The notes: generated from the letters alone by a model not told the origin. Counted from the stretch's first letter, positions 15,466 through 24,248 are shown. The stretch: DNA of 53,754 bases from an uncultured Desulfobulbaceae bacterium (GCA_947259115.1 CAMYKS010000040.1:1-53754), one strand, 5' to 3'. Numbers and translations: made by a program.

Positions 15466-16323
15466 CTAATACTTATAGTACCCCTTGAGAGTGACTACTG
15501 TGCCGGCCACTGAAGGATATGCTGAACTCTCCATTACCTTTAAAATGTAGTGATTATCATTATGGCTGATCCAAAACACTTCACCGATCGCCTTGTCCCT
15601 TGCAGTGACCAGCAACACTGTATCGGTATCATCAAGTTCAGCCACTCTTTGAACGAGTTGCTCCATCGTCTGCAAGCTGTCAAAGTCCGATTTGTCTAGC
15701 ATGCCAAGTTGTGTATTGGTGTTCTCTGACTTTATTATTCGTATCGCGACATCCCCAGTATCAGAATTCTTCCAGTAAATACCAAATTGGCTGCTACCCT
15801 TCACGGGTTCGGTTCCCACCCTCTCCAAAGTGAAAAGGTCGGTTTGCAGCAGACGGACTTTCTCGTCGATTCCCGTCTCAGTTACAGACTTGGTTTTATG
15901 AACATGGACAGAAATTATCTTTTCAGCACTGTTGTCGTTCTTGTCCGTAACTCGTATAAGAAACTCATATTCTCCTTCATTTCCTATTTTCTCATTGATG
16001 TAATTCTGTAAATTCAGTGTCACGTCGGGATATGACCTGGGATTCTGCACCAGGCCAAAGAGATGCAGGTTGTTTTTATCTCTTGTAGCCGCAAGGTCCA
16101 CTTCATAGGAACGCTCCCTGATGACCAATTCCTTAATTCTGCCGGTCGCCTCTATGCGCACCCTGAGTCGAGGATATTCTCCTATAATCCCTTCCTGAGG
16201 TTGATCAGCTGAGAAACCCTGGGTTGTAATTGCCAACATCGGTGACTCAGCAGCAGAAGCGCTGAAGAATACGAACAAGCCAACCAAGAGTGCCCACAAT
16301 GAGTAATTACAGAGTTTCATCAT
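15466..16323 (-). CDS. Secreted beta-rich protein of unknown function
   Basis: A 285-aa protein with a clear signal peptide (hydrophobic 8-22, cleavage after SASA). The next about 110 residues look like an immunoglobulin-like or cadherin-like beta domain (LRVRIEATGRIKELVIRER; YEFLIRVTDKNDNSAEK). The C-terminal half is a mixed domain with no motif I recognise. The start could be either of two adjacent ATGs; the ribosome site is weak. It is the first gene of the direct-repeat-enclosed pair. Confidence 0.65.
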   Translation of the reverse strand: MMKLCNYSLWALLVGLFVFFSASAAESPMLAITTQGFSADQPQEGIIGEYPRLRVRIEATGRIKELVIRERSYEVDLAATRDKNNLHLFGLVQNPRSYPDVTLNLQNYINEKIGNEGEYEFLIRVTDKNDNSAEKIISVHVHKTKSVTETGIDEKVRLLQTDLFTLERVGTEPVKGSSQFGIYWKNSDTGDVAIRIIKSENTNTQLGMLDKSDFDSLQTMEQLVQRVAELDDTDTVLLVTARDKAIGEVFWISHNDNHYILKVMESSAYPSVAGTVVTLKGYYKY

Positions 16324-16443
16324 CAGGAACTAACCGAGTTCTTTTAAATTATCTACACCAAAGCGATTATCCTTCTGACTGGAGATATATCTTCGGGTAC
16401 GATGTCATAAAATCGCTTTTTCGATCCCAAGCCGAAAAACAAA

Positions 16444-16479
16444 GGCCTTCACCGAGATACTACAATCTCACTGAAGGCC
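16444..16479. repeat. Hairpin in the gap upstream of 16323
   Basis: GGCCTTCA (16444-16451) pairs with TGAAGGCC (16472-16479), and GAGAT (454-458) with ATCTC (465-469). On the minus strand it is followed by a TTTGTTTTT run, so it could terminate transcripts from the trxB-like gene. Nothing else is recognisable between 16324 and 16768, apart from TTACCGGTATATA at 16654, which also occurs at 14468. Confidence 0.65.
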
Positions 16480-16768
16480 GTATAATGGCATTTTTCCAAA
16501 AGTCTCTTTCATCTGAGTCACCTCCAGCAGAGGTTTACACATATGATCTCATATAATAAAAGTAATCATTCGGGCATGGATTAATCAAGTGCCACAATGT
16601 GTTAGGAAAAGTCTTCTCAGGAGGTCTGGCCTTCTTGTCATCCGGTTGGCTTATTACCGGTATATAAAGACCTGACACATAAACCAACTATTTAAAAAAA
16701 AAGATTTTATTCTTCTTCATAAGCATCCGTCATAAAAGACGTCACGATGCTTGACAGGTAACTATATT

Positions 16769-17713
16769 TCACGAATTGGTTTGCAGCCAGGCAGCAGCAG
16801 ACAAAGCTGTCCTGCTGCCGTCACCGACTAAAACCTGGATCGGCAGTTCGGCATAAACAACCCTGCCCGTGGCAAACACACCGGGAAGAGAGGTCATGAA
16901 GTTTTCATCCACAAGAAAAAAACCTTTTGCATCCTGTTGGGCTGCAGCAATTTTCATGTCCGGCACAATACCCCGATAGACAAAGATCGCTGCAACTTTT
17001 AAACGTTTGCGTATACCGCTGGTTAATTTAACCACATCGATTTCTTCCAGATACTCTTCACCGTATAGTTTCTCTACATGGCAGCCAGGCATGAACTTAA
17101 AATGTTTACGGTTTAGCAAAGAATCAATGTGAACCGCATTGCCCGACATTTCAGTATCACCTGTGACAAAGGTAACTTTGCATCCCAGGTTTAAAAGGTG
17201 AAATGCCGCTTTAACTGCCCAGGTGCCGTTCCCGGCAATCACAACTTCTTTGTCTTTATACTGTGGCCCGGCGCATTGGGCACAGGTATGGATACCATGC
17301 CGGGCAAACCGTGTTTCATCATTCAAGCCCAAGAGGCGCGGCTGACCACCGGTTGTAACAATCACTGCCCGGGCCCGGAAGCAGTTCCCGTCGCTGCCTG
17401 TAATTACAAAAGTATTGTCTTCTCTTTTCTGTACATTATTTACTGTAATCGAATCCAGCAATTGACAACCTGCACTTTCAGCTTGCCTGGCCATGGTCTG
17501 CGTCAGTTCCCAACCGTCTATCTGATCTATACCGGGATACTCAGTTACAGATTCTAGAACAGCCACTGTGCCACCGAACACAGTTTTTTCCAGAACAAGA
17601 ATTTGCAGGCCCAACTGGCCTGCAGTTATGGCAGCCGCCAACCCAGCGACTCCCCCTCCAAGAATGAGGATATCGTATAGCTCTTCAGTAACTTTTTTAT
17701 CGAGCAGCAACAT
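16769..17713 (-). CDS. Thioredoxin-reductase-like FAD/NAD(P) oxidoreductase
   Basis: This 314-aa flavoprotein has the N-terminal FAD fold motif GGGVAGLAAAITAGQLG, the redox pair CAQC in HTCAQCAGP, and a second nucleotide motif VIAGNGTWAVKAA in which the usual GxGxxA pattern is altered (GNGTWA). The C-terminal flavin segment is atypical (ATGRVVYAELP instead of AGDV). It therefore looks like a diverged TrxB paralogue, and its partner is unknown. The start is the ATG at 17713; a TTG at 17728 is the alternative. The 3'-terminal 56 bp are duplicated at 14498-14553. Confidence 0.82.
   Translation of the reverse strand: MLLLDKKVTEELYDILILGGGVAGLAAAITAGQLGLQILVLEKTVFGGTVAVLESVTEYPGIDQIDGWELTQTMARQAESAGCQLLDSITVNNVQKREDNTFVITGSDGNCFRARAVIVTTGGQPRLLGLNDETRFARHGIHTCAQCAGPQYKDKEVVIAGNGTWAVKAAFHLLNLGCKVTFVTGDTEMSGNAVHIDSLLNRKHFKFMPGCHVEKLYGEEYLEEIDVVKLTSGIRKRLKVAAIFVYRGIVPDMKIAAAQQDAKGFFLVDENFMTSLPGVFATGRVVYAELPIQVLVGDGSRTALSAAAWLQTNS
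16782..16837 (-). repeat. 56-bp direct repeat, right copy
   Basis: This lies inside the 3' end of the trxB-like gene and matches 14498-14553 with one mismatch (T/C). The 2.28-kb period contains two unknown genes. A gene-end target with a short duplicate at the far side is the pattern left by site-specific integration, although no integrase is present. Confidence 0.9.
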
Positions 17714-17751
17714 GGATTGATGGACCAATTAGTTTAAATATACTGGATACG

Positions 17752-18177
17752 TCATATAAGCCCTTTACCCGTAGTTGATGTCATCAGTTTGCCGTGCTTG
17801 ACGCCCTTGGTGCCGATCAATTCTTCAGCCAGCCTTTTGATATTTTTTGCCTTGCCTTTCAGCACCACCACTTCGAGACAATGATGTTCGTCCAAATGTA
17901 CATGCAGGGCGGAAATTATTTCCTTATGATGGGAATGCTGGTGCTCTGTCAGTTTGTCGGACAAATCACGGGTATGGTGGTCATAAACCAGGGATACCGT
18001 GCCCACGGTCTCCTCGTTGGCCCGGGCCCATTCCTCTTCGACCAGGGCATTGCGGATCAGGTCACGAATTGCTTCTGAACGGTTACTGTAGCCCTTCTCA
18101 TCTATCAGGGCGTCGAATCTCTGCAAGAGCCTTTCATCTATTGAAATCCCAAATCGAGCGGTTTCTGCCATATCCAT
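17752..18177 (-). CDS. nikR: Nickel-responsive regulator NikR
   Basis: A 141-aa ribbon-helix-helix repressor with an ACT-like nickel-binding domain. The N-terminal strand [16 protein letters not shown] and [15 protein letters not shown] form the DNA-binding part. The nickel ligands are visible: His81 (TEHQHSHH region), His92 and His94 (LHVHLDEHH) and Cys100 ([10 protein letters not shown]). GAAGGGG precedes the ATG. It is divergent from the nickel transporter operon and probably represses it at 18281-18307. Confidence 0.95.
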   Translation of the reverse strand: MDMAETARFGISIDERLLQRFDALIDEKGYSNRSEAIRDLIRNALVEEEWARANEETVGTVSLVYDHHTRDLSDKLTEHQHSHHKEIISALHVHLDEHHCLEVVVLKGKAKNIKRLAEELIGTKGVKHGKLMTSTTGKGLI

Positions 18178-18204
18178 ACCCCTTCGTAGTAAAAATTGTA
18201 TCAG

Positions 18205-18217
18205 ATGATCGGATCAT
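18205..18217. promoter_or_regulatory. Small palindrome in the nikR/nikM intergenic region
   Basis: ATGATC-G-GATCAT is a perfect 6-bp dyad about 28 bp before nikR. It could be an operator, but it does not resemble the NikR site found at 18281. Confidence 0.35.
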
Positions 18218-18247
18218 ATTTCCATGCTCCGTATTTTTACATATTTA

Positions 18248-18276
18248 TTGACATCAGAAAATATTTTTTTTACACT
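18248..18276 (+). promoter_or_regulatory. Sigma-70 promoter of the nickel transporter operon
   Basis: A perfect TTGACA (18248-18253), a 17-bp spacer and TACACT (18271-18276). The NikR operator begins 5 bp after the -10 box, over the start site. Confidence 0.8.
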
Positions 18277-18280
18277 GAAC

Positions 18281-18307
18281 GTGCTACGAAAGTTCCAATA
18301 GTAACAC
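18281..18307 (+). promoter_or_regulatory. NikR operator
   Basis: GTGCTAC-N13-GTAACAC, an almost perfect dyad matching the GTGTTAC-N13/14-GTAACAC sites described for deltaproteobacterial NikR. It covers the expected transcription start of the transporter operon, so nickel-loaded NikR would block initiation. Confidence 0.82.
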
Positions 18308-18328
18308 TTCTGCTCATGGAGACACCTT

Positions 18329-19351
18329 ATGCATATGGCGGATGCTTTGCTCTCACCCACTGTGGGAGCTGTTATGTGGTCTGCGACAGCAGGGCTTACG
18401 GCATACAGTGCGCGCAAAGTCCAAAACCAGCTGGACAATAAAAAAATCCCCCTCATGGGTGCCGTTGGCGCTTTCGTGTTTGCAGCCCAGATGATCAACT
18501 TTGCCATTCCGGGTACCGGTTCCAGCGGCCACCTCGGGGGCGGCTTACTCCTGGCAATTCTCCTGGGGCCCTACGCAGCCTTCTTAACCCTTGCCTCAGT
18601 ACTCACGGTGCAGGCACTTTTCTTTGCAGATGGGGGCCTGCTGGCCTTGGGCAGCAATATTTTCAACCTTGGTTTTATCCCCTGTTATCTCTGTTACCCC
18701 CTCATCTATAAAACGGTTACAGCGGACGCGCTCGACCATAAAAGAGTTGTTGCCGGGTCTATTCTTGCTGCCGTTGTTGCTCTGCAATTGGGGTCCCTCG
18801 CTGTGGTTTTGCAGACCTTTTTCTCGAGCATTACCGCCTTGCCCTTTACATCGTTTCTCCTGATGATGCAGCCTATTCATCTGGCCATTGGACTTGTTGA
18901 AGGAATTGCCACAGCCGGCATAGTATCCTTTATCTGCAAAGCCCGCCCTGAAATCCTGGAAGGGACAGCAATTAATACGTCCGGCAGCAGCCTGTCCTTT
19001 AAAAAAGTGGCCATTGTCATGCTCTTGGCCGCTTTCCTTACCGGCGGGGTATTTACATGGTTCAGTTCCCGTTATCCGGATGGCCTGGAATGGTCCATTG
19101 AAAATATTGCCGGAAGCCCACAAGCGGCACCTGCAGGAAAAATTCAGAGCACTTTGGAAAAGGTGCAAAACAAAACATCAATTCTACCTGATTATGCTTT
19201 CAGGACCAAAGAGTCCTCCTCAGCCCCGGCAACGTCCCAATCCTTCCACAACAAAGGCACCACTGTATCCGGCATTGTCGGTGGGCTGCTTGTTTTATCC
19301 TGCAGCATTCTCATTGGCTTTCTGTTGAAAAAAACATGCAGGATCTTCTGA
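18329..19351 (+). CDS. Nickel ECF transporter substrate-binding component, NikM-NikN fusion
   Basis: This 340-aa membrane protein starts MHMADALLSP; the amino group, His2 and the following backbone form the metal site in CbiM/NikM proteins. Six to seven membrane helices fill residues 10-240, including GTGSSGHLGGG. A PDGLE motif near 249 starts the second, NikN/CbiN-like domain, which ends with a last membrane helix. This is the S component that takes up Ni2+ (Co2+ is possible by family); the NikR site favours nickel. GGAG lies upstream. It is the first gene of a three-gene operon. Confidence 0.93.
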   Translation: MHMADALLSPTVGAVMWSATAGLTAYSARKVQNQLDNKKIPLMGAVGAFVFAAQMINFAIPGTGSSGHLGGGLLLAILLGPYAAFLTLASVLTVQALFFADGGLLALGSNIFNLGFIPCYLCYPLIYKTVTADALDHKRVVAGSILAAVVALQLGSLAVVLQTFFSSITALPFTSFLLMMQPIHLAIGLVEGIATAGIVSFICKARPEILEGTAINTSGSSLSFKKVAIVMLLAAFLTGGVFTWFSSRYPDGLEWSIENIAGSPQAAPAGKIQSTLEKVQNKTSILPDYAFRTKESSSAPATSQSFHNKGTTVSGIVGGLLVLSCSILIGFLLKKTCRIF

Positions 19352-19376
19352 GCTTAGCGCTTGATCTGCACTGACA

Positions 19377-20192
19377 ATGTCTTTACGCCTTGATACAGCA
19401 TATTATGATTTGGGCCGGCTGGATCTGCTTGCCGAAAAAAAATCACCCATCCACAGACTCGATCCCAGGGCAAAGGTACTTACCTCCCTTGTTTTTATTG
19501 TTTACGTCGTATCGTTTGACAAATACGAAATAGCCAGGCTGCTGCCATTCTTTTTTTATCCGGCTTGTCTGGTAGGCCTTGCAGATGTCCCTTTTGGCTA
19601 TCTTTTACGCAAACTGGTACTTGTTTCGCCATTTGTGCTTTTCATAGGCATATTTAACCCTATCCTTGACCGCGAGATTGTTTTCCAGTTTGGTTTTCTG
19701 GATATTTCAGGCGGCTGGTTATCATTTATCTCCATTATGCTGCGTTTTACCTTGACGGTCGGTGCTGCCCTGCTGCTCATTGCAACCACCGGTTTTCCGG
19801 CAATCTGTATGGCGCTTGTAAAACTGGGCGTACCCCGGGTCTTTGCCGTACAATTGCTCATGCTTTACCGCTATGTCTTCGTCCTGATTGAAGAGTGCAT
19901 CCGCATGATTAGGGCGTACACACTGCGCTCATTTTCAAAAAAAATGATGCCGTTTCATGTATTCAAGCAGCTCTTGGGCAACCTGCTGCTGCGCACCCTG
20001 GACAAGGCGCAGCGGATCCATATGGCCATGCTCTCCCGCGCCTTTACCGGTGATATACATATTGTCAGACAGTTCTCCTTTGGCATGGGAGAAATTGCAT
20101 ATATGGCTTCTTTTACTCTGCTATTTACAGTTTTACGGTTTTATGACATTACAGACATAATTGGAAAATTTATTCTGGGGATTGACGGATGA
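19377..20192 (+). CDS. ECF transporter T component (CbiQ/NikQ family)
   Basis: A 271-aa membrane protein that couples the S component to the ATPase. The N-terminal cytoplasmic segment has SPIHRLDPRAKVLTSLVF, a CbiQ hallmark. About five membrane helices and the coupling helices with Ala-Arg-Gly-type motifs follow (MIRAYTLRSF; MLSRAFTGD). It starts 25 bp after the S component gene and overlaps the ATPase gene by 4 bp. Confidence 0.93.
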   Translation: MSLRLDTAYYDLGRLDLLAEKKSPIHRLDPRAKVLTSLVFIVYVVSFDKYEIARLLPFFFYPACLVGLADVPFGYLLRKLVLVSPFVLFIGIFNPILDREIVFQFGFLDISGGWLSFISIMLRFTLTVGAALLLIATTGFPAICMALVKLGVPRVFAVQLLMLYRYVFVLIEECIRMIRAYTLRSFSKKMMPFHVFKQLLGNLLLRTLDKAQRIHMAMLSRAFTGDIHIVRQFSFGMGEIAYMASFTLLFTVLRFYDITDIIGKFILGIDG

Positions 20193-20953
20193 GTCATCAT
20201 ATTGTGGAAGTTCAAGATCTGAAATTCACCTACCCCGATCATACTCCTGCCTTGAATGGTATAACATTCAGGGTTGAGCATGGTGAATCTGTGGCAATTG
20301 TCGGGGCCAACGGGGCCGGAAAATCAACTCTGCTCCTGCACCTGAACGGCTATCTTACACCCATTGAAGGCAAGGTGCGCATCGGTGATTATCCACTGAC
20401 TAAAAATACGGTACAGGAAGTGAGGCGCACGGTTGGCATGGTCTTCCAGGATCCCGACGATCAGCTGTTCATGTCAACTGTATTTGATGATGTTGCCTTC
20501 GGCCCATTGAATCTCGGGCTGCCGGCTGAAGATGTCAAGGAACGTGTGCGAAATGCCCTAGAAACAGTTGGTGTTTTCGACCTTAAAGATCGCCCCTCCT
20601 ACAGGCTCTCCGCCGGCCAGAAAAGAAGGGTGGCCATAGCCTCTGTCCTTTCAATGTCACCGGACATTCTGGTCATGGATGAACCCAGCGCCGGACTGGA
20701 CCCCAAGGCTCGCAATCAGCTCATTGATCTGCTTAAGAGCTTTAAACATTCCAAGATAATTGCCACCCATGACCTGGACATGGTCCTTGATCTTTGTGAA
20801 CGTACAATTATTATCCACGAAGGTTTGGTCAAAGCTGACGGGCCGACCAATGAGATATTCATGGACGACATCCTGCTCGCCGACTGCCATCTTGAAAAAC
20901 CACTCGGCATGAAGAACTGTCCCGTATGCAGCCCTCATGATAATTCCACTTGA
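20189..20953 (+). CDS. ECF transporter ATP-binding protein (CbiO/NikO family)
   Basis: A 254-aa ABC ATPase. It has Walker A GANGAGKST, Q-loop VFQDPDDQLFM, signature LSAGQKRR, Walker B ILVMDEPSAGLD and switch His in IIATHDLDM. It powers nickel uptake with the two preceding gene products. The ATGA overlap implies translational coupling. The C-terminal ~20 residues contain a CPVC motif of unknown role. Confidence 0.95.
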   Translation: MSHHIVEVQDLKFTYPDHTPALNGITFRVEHGESVAIVGANGAGKSTLLLHLNGYLTPIEGKVRIGDYPLTKNTVQEVRRTVGMVFQDPDDQLFMSTVFDDVAFGPLNLGLPAEDVKERVRNALETVGVFDLKDRPSYRLSAGQKRRVAIASVLSMSPDILVMDEPSAGLDPKARNQLIDLLKSFKHSKIIATHDLDMVLDLCERTIIIHEGLVKADGPTNEIFMDDILLADCHLEKPLGMKNCPVCSPHDNST

Positions 20954-21109
20954 GACATATTTTTTTTAGTTGTCGCGCCCCCCTCTTTTAGTGGTGGACC
21001 CTTATAGGTCCAATCGATCTGGCGAGAAATTGAACGGGATAATTAAAAAAACGAATCGCAGAATATTGAACAAGGAACCGCAGAATATCGAAGGAGATAA
21101 AAAAATTCG

Positions 21110-21131
21110 GCAACTGTAGTTGCTTCTTTTT
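21110..21131 (+). terminator. Possible weak terminator after the nickel operon
   Basis: GCAAC-TGTA-GTTGC is followed by TTCTTTTTT. The 20954-21365 gap otherwise holds tandem-like AATCGCAGAATATTGAA text (two imperfect copies near 21053 and 21076) and no gene. Confidence 0.4.
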
Positions 21132-21374
21132 TCCGATCAGGAAGTAGTTTGTCCCCTTCTAGTGAGCTCGAAGTCTTGGCTTATCTCCTGGTGCCACCCG
21201 CTCTGGATGAGGAGGTTCACTTTTTTAAAAAATTTTCAAAAGTAACATGTGTATCTTTTTCCCAATGAAACATGTTGGCAAGATAGTTGGGCTTTTGATA
21301 TGGTTATAATACTAATTTAGACAGTAATCGGTTGTGAGTAAATAAGGAGAAGGGTTTTCCTTTTCGTGTTGCGA

Positions 21375-21737
21375 ATGCATGAGAGAATATTTGAAATTTT
21401 TAAGATGATTCCCGTCACAGGAAGCACATACAGGGAACCCATCTATGATGCCAAAAACCATGAGATTCAGCTTTGGAGGATAACTCCAGGGGAGTGGATC
21501 TATCCACATACGCATCCCCACTCCGATGATATCTGGTATTTTGTCCAGGGAGTGGGAGAATATTACACATCATCCAAAGAGAAAAAAACAGTTAAGCCGG
21601 GGGATATAACAGTGGCTTCCCCGGGGGATGTGCACGGTGTATTCAATTCCGGTTCTGAAGATATTATCATTGTTTCAGTGCTCTCTCCGCTGCCGGTTGA
21701 GATAAACGAGGCGCCCGGTTTCCAGTATCCCGAATAA
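21375..21737 (+). CDS. Small cupin-domain protein
   Basis: A 120-aa single cupin barrel. Motif 1 is HTHPHSDDIWYFVQGVGEYY (three His and a downstream Glu/Tyr) and motif 2 is PGDVHGVFN, enough for a metal site. The substrate or role cannot be predicted. The start may be the ATG at 21375 or the GTG at 21366; AAGGAG at 21343 lies rather far upstream of both. It is probably a single gene. Confidence 0.8.
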   Translation: MHERIFEIFKMIPVTGSTYREPIYDAKNHEIQLWRITPGEWIYPHTHPHSDDIWYFVQGVGEYYTSSKEKKTVKPGDITVASPGDVHGVFNSGSEDIIIVSVLSPLPVEINEAPGFQYPE

Positions 21738-22054
21738 GAGTTCACTTTTTTCATCATTAATAATCAGGAGCAAGATTGAATTTGTATTTCCTGGGTTGGA
21801 GCACCATGTCCTCTGGAAAGGATAATTTTTAAAAAGTGGGTTGCAAAAAGTACTATCGGCATTTATTAGAAGACTTAAACTGATTGCTATGAAGGTTAAG
21901 TAAAAATTATGCGCAGGCGTATTTGATTGCCAGTATGAAGGGAAAACGTAAATTTTTCAGTTCAGATGCTCAGCTGGCAAGAACATCCTAATTTTCAAAA
22001 AGCTTCAATATGTTCTCTTTCTCAAAAGCATTCTAACCATGGTGTCTACTTCTG

Positions 22055-22789
22055 ATGAATAAAATTTTTCAAGTGTTACTTCTCCTCGTTGCAGCAATTT
22101 CTCTTTTTTTATTAATAAGAGCCATAGCACCTGCCACTTTCAAAAGTGACAACGCATTAGAAGCACAAATAATAGTTTCAACAGAGTTAAAGAATATCCC
22201 TCAAGCTGATATTGATGGTGTAAAAAAAGAAGCCTGGAAGGCTCTAAAATCTATCCAGCCAATACTCGGCATTGATTATAAGAAAGTAATAGAAATCAAA
22301 ATTGTTGATAAGGGAGGGATATGTAATGCGATTGGAGGTATTGTCTCATTGTCAATCTCACATATCAGAGACAAGAGTGCTCCTATCATTCATGAAGTGA
22401 CACATGTACTTACAAAGCATGAGTACAATAGTTTTTTTTCAGAAGGCTTGGCCGTTTATTTTCAGGAAAGATTTGGGGATTTTCAAGCTTTCCCAAATTT
22501 TTCTTTACCCTTTGATGACCTAATGAGGAATAACAAAGATCAGTTTATACCCTTTAAACAATTAATAAAAGATAACAAAATTTTTGGACAAGTAGAAACA
22601 GAACAACGAAAAATAGCATATTTGGAAGCTGGATCTTTTATCAGTTTTTTGGTAGAAAAATATGGGGAACAAAAATTAGCAGATCTGCACAATTCCAGGA
22701 TCCTTAACTATAAGAAAGTCTATGGAAAAGAAATTAATAAATTGGAAGCAGAATGGAAGAGCCATGTTTTTGAGGACCCCATTCAATAA
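22055..22789 (+). CDS. Membrane-anchored gluzincin-like metallopeptidase
   Basis: This 244-aa protein has an N-terminal hydrophobic anchor (5-25). The zinc motif HEVTH follows (IIHEVTHVLTKH), with a downstream FFSEGLAVYFQE supplying the third Glu ligand, the pattern of MA-clan peptidase-like proteins. It is therefore expected to be exported and membrane-tethered. The exact family is not recognised. The coding region is clearly more AT-rich than the flanking housekeeping genes, which suggests acquisition. Confidence 0.7.
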   Translation: MNKIFQVLLLLVAAISLFLLIRAIAPATFKSDNALEAQIIVSTELKNIPQADIDGVKKEAWKALKSIQPILGIDYKKVIEIKIVDKGGICNAIGGIVSLSISHIRDKSAPIIHEVTHVLTKHEYNSFFSEGLAVYFQERFGDFQAFPNFSLPFDDLMRNNKDQFIPFKQLIKDNKIFGQVETEQRKIAYLEAGSFISFLVEKYGEQKLADLHNSRILNYKKVYGKEINKLEAEWKSHVFEDPIQ

Positions 22790-22896
22790 GAATATAATAG
22801 TTCATGTCTTCTCATCTTTTGTGATCAATTTTTTAAGTCGGAGAGAGGAAGATGGTGAGGAGTAATTTTTTAGAGAAAGCCGTTAAATATAATATT

Positions 22897-22945
22897 TGAT
22901 ATTGTTAAGCGACTGGGGCGCACAAACCATTAGAACCAATGGCAA
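22897..22945 (+). repeat. Intergenic repeat unit, copy 1
   Basis: TGATATTGTTAAG, about 20-25 variable bases, then AACCAATGGCAAG. It is repeated at 23429-23475 and encloses the 142-aa membrane protein gene. Confidence 0.6.
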
Positions 22946-22970
22946 GCATGTTTGAGTCGGCAAATAAAAA

Positions 22971-23399
22971 ATGAAACTTGATTTGCGGCCATTTCTATTA
23001 GGTATTACAACCTACTTTATTCTATATTTTTTACATGAACTGTATGGTGTTTTTTTAGTTACTTCAGGAATAATTAAGGTTGATTCAACCGGTGTGGAAT
23101 CTTGGAATTGGCATCCTCTAATTTTTGTATCAACTTTCTTGTCAGCCTTATTAGTTGTCATGCCTGGTTTTTTAACTGGTTGGTTCTCAAGTCAGAAAGC
23201 TACACTGAATGGGGCCATTCTGGTTGCTTTTTGTCAGACAATAACTTTTTTCTTTTTCACAATTAATTGGGAAAGTGGATTTGACCCTTTTATTTTTGTT
23301 GGATGGTTTCAGCAGTTAATTATACCGGTGTCGGTTGGAGCAATGTCTGGAGCAGCTGGGCAATTTCATAAAACAAGAAAGCAATCAATCACCAGTTAA
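22971..23399 (+). CDS. Four-helix membrane protein of unknown function
   Basis: This 142-aa protein has hydrophobic segments at about 8-32, 49-72, 80-96 and 107-127, with little soluble part and a basic C-terminus. I recognise no family. It is AT-rich like its upstream neighbour. The gene sits between two copies of a TGATATTGTTAAG...CCAATGGCAAG repeat, giving a roughly 530-bp unit. Confidence 0.6.
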   Translation: MKLDLRPFLLGITTYFILYFLHELYGVFLVTSGIIKVDSTGVESWNWHPLIFVSTFLSALLVVMPGFLTGWFSSQKATLNGAILVAFCQTITFFFFTINWESGFDPFIFVGWFQQLIIPVSVGAMSGAAGQFHKTRKQSITS

Positions 23400-23428
23400 A
23401 TGAGGGAAAATTAAACCAAGATAACACC

Positions 23429-23475
23429 TGATATTGTTAAGTTCTTAGACGTTAATTCACCACATCAACCAATGG
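23429..23475 (+). repeat. Intergenic repeat unit, copy 2
   Basis: The second copy of the 22897-22945 repeat. Here the CCAATGGC end can also pair with GCCTTGGT about 12 bp downstream to form a small hairpin. Confidence 0.6.
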
Positions 23476-23672
23476 CAAGTTTTAGTAAGCCTTGGTGGTT
23501 TATGAAAATGTTCATCACACTCTTTTTCACAGCAGTTTTTCTTCAATGCCTCCGCGGGGATGACAAATCCCACATCACTGTCACTCCCGCGCAGGCGGAT
23601 GTCAATCGTCAGCTGCTTGGTAAGCTGACAATCCAGAATATTTAAATCTGAAAATAGTTTATAGCCACATTA

Positions 23673-24092
23673 TTATATTTTGGAGTCCTGCTGATCGGGA
23701 ATGAGGTTTTCAACCCTGCGTTTTAGGCTTGCACGGAACGTGTTGTTTGGTGCGAATTCCATAAATTCATGAATATAATCCTGCAGGAGCTCTTGGACCT
23801 TTGCATCAAGGGTAAGAATCTTTACAGGTTGCCCCTTTGCCCTTAGTTTTTCTTCAAGCTCAGAAGAAATAACAGCTTCTATGATGCAGAAATTTTCCTT
23901 GTCCTGCAACAGAATTGCCGCCCACAGAAGTTGTTTTACAGGAGGATTGATTTTCGTGTCAGCAGGCCAGAACGAATAGGGTGTTCTGATGACGCCCATT
24001 TTTTTAACCAGGGCGGCTTCAAAACGTTTGCCAAGTAAAACATTATCCGGCAATATTCCCCTTTTAAGGCCGGAAACCATTTGGGCAAACAT
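23673..24092 (-). CDS. Hypothetical soluble protein
   Basis: A 139-aa mixed alpha/beta protein without signal peptide or membrane helices. The start is the ATG at 24092 behind AGGA; an in-frame TTG at 24107 is less likely. The middle contains a repeated Leu-rich helix pattern (VKQLLWAAILLQDKEN) and the C-terminus is charged. The family is not recognised. It lies 156 bp after the S1-domain protein gene on the same strand. Confidence 0.6.
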   Translation of the reverse strand: MFAQMVSGLKRGILPDNVLLGKRFEAALVKKMGVIRTPYSFWPADTKINPPVKQLLWAAILLQDKENFCIIEAVISSELEEKLRAKGQPVKILTLDAKVQELLQDYIHEFMEFAPNNTFRASLKRRVENLIPDQQDSKI

Positions 24093-24248
24093 CTCATATT
24101 CCTGCAAAGTTCAAAGTAGAGTCAGTACTCCCGGATAATGTCAAATGGTTACAAGCGAAATACGAGCCCGCATTATGCTTTTGAAGTTTCTCTTCGTTCC
24201 CAATCTGCGATGGTGGCAAACATAATGTGATTCTCAGCTTCAAGGCAG

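Noticed and set aside
16290..16556. 88-codon plus-strand frame overlapping the start of the 15466-16323 gene
   Set aside because: It overlaps the signal-peptide codons of a better-supported gene and runs through a hairpin, so it is likely chance.
22897..23475. Integron attC sites
   Set aside because: GTTAAGC and GTTAAGT fit the GTTRRRY core, but no paired RYYYAAC core or matching L-box stem could be placed. Kept only as a repeat.
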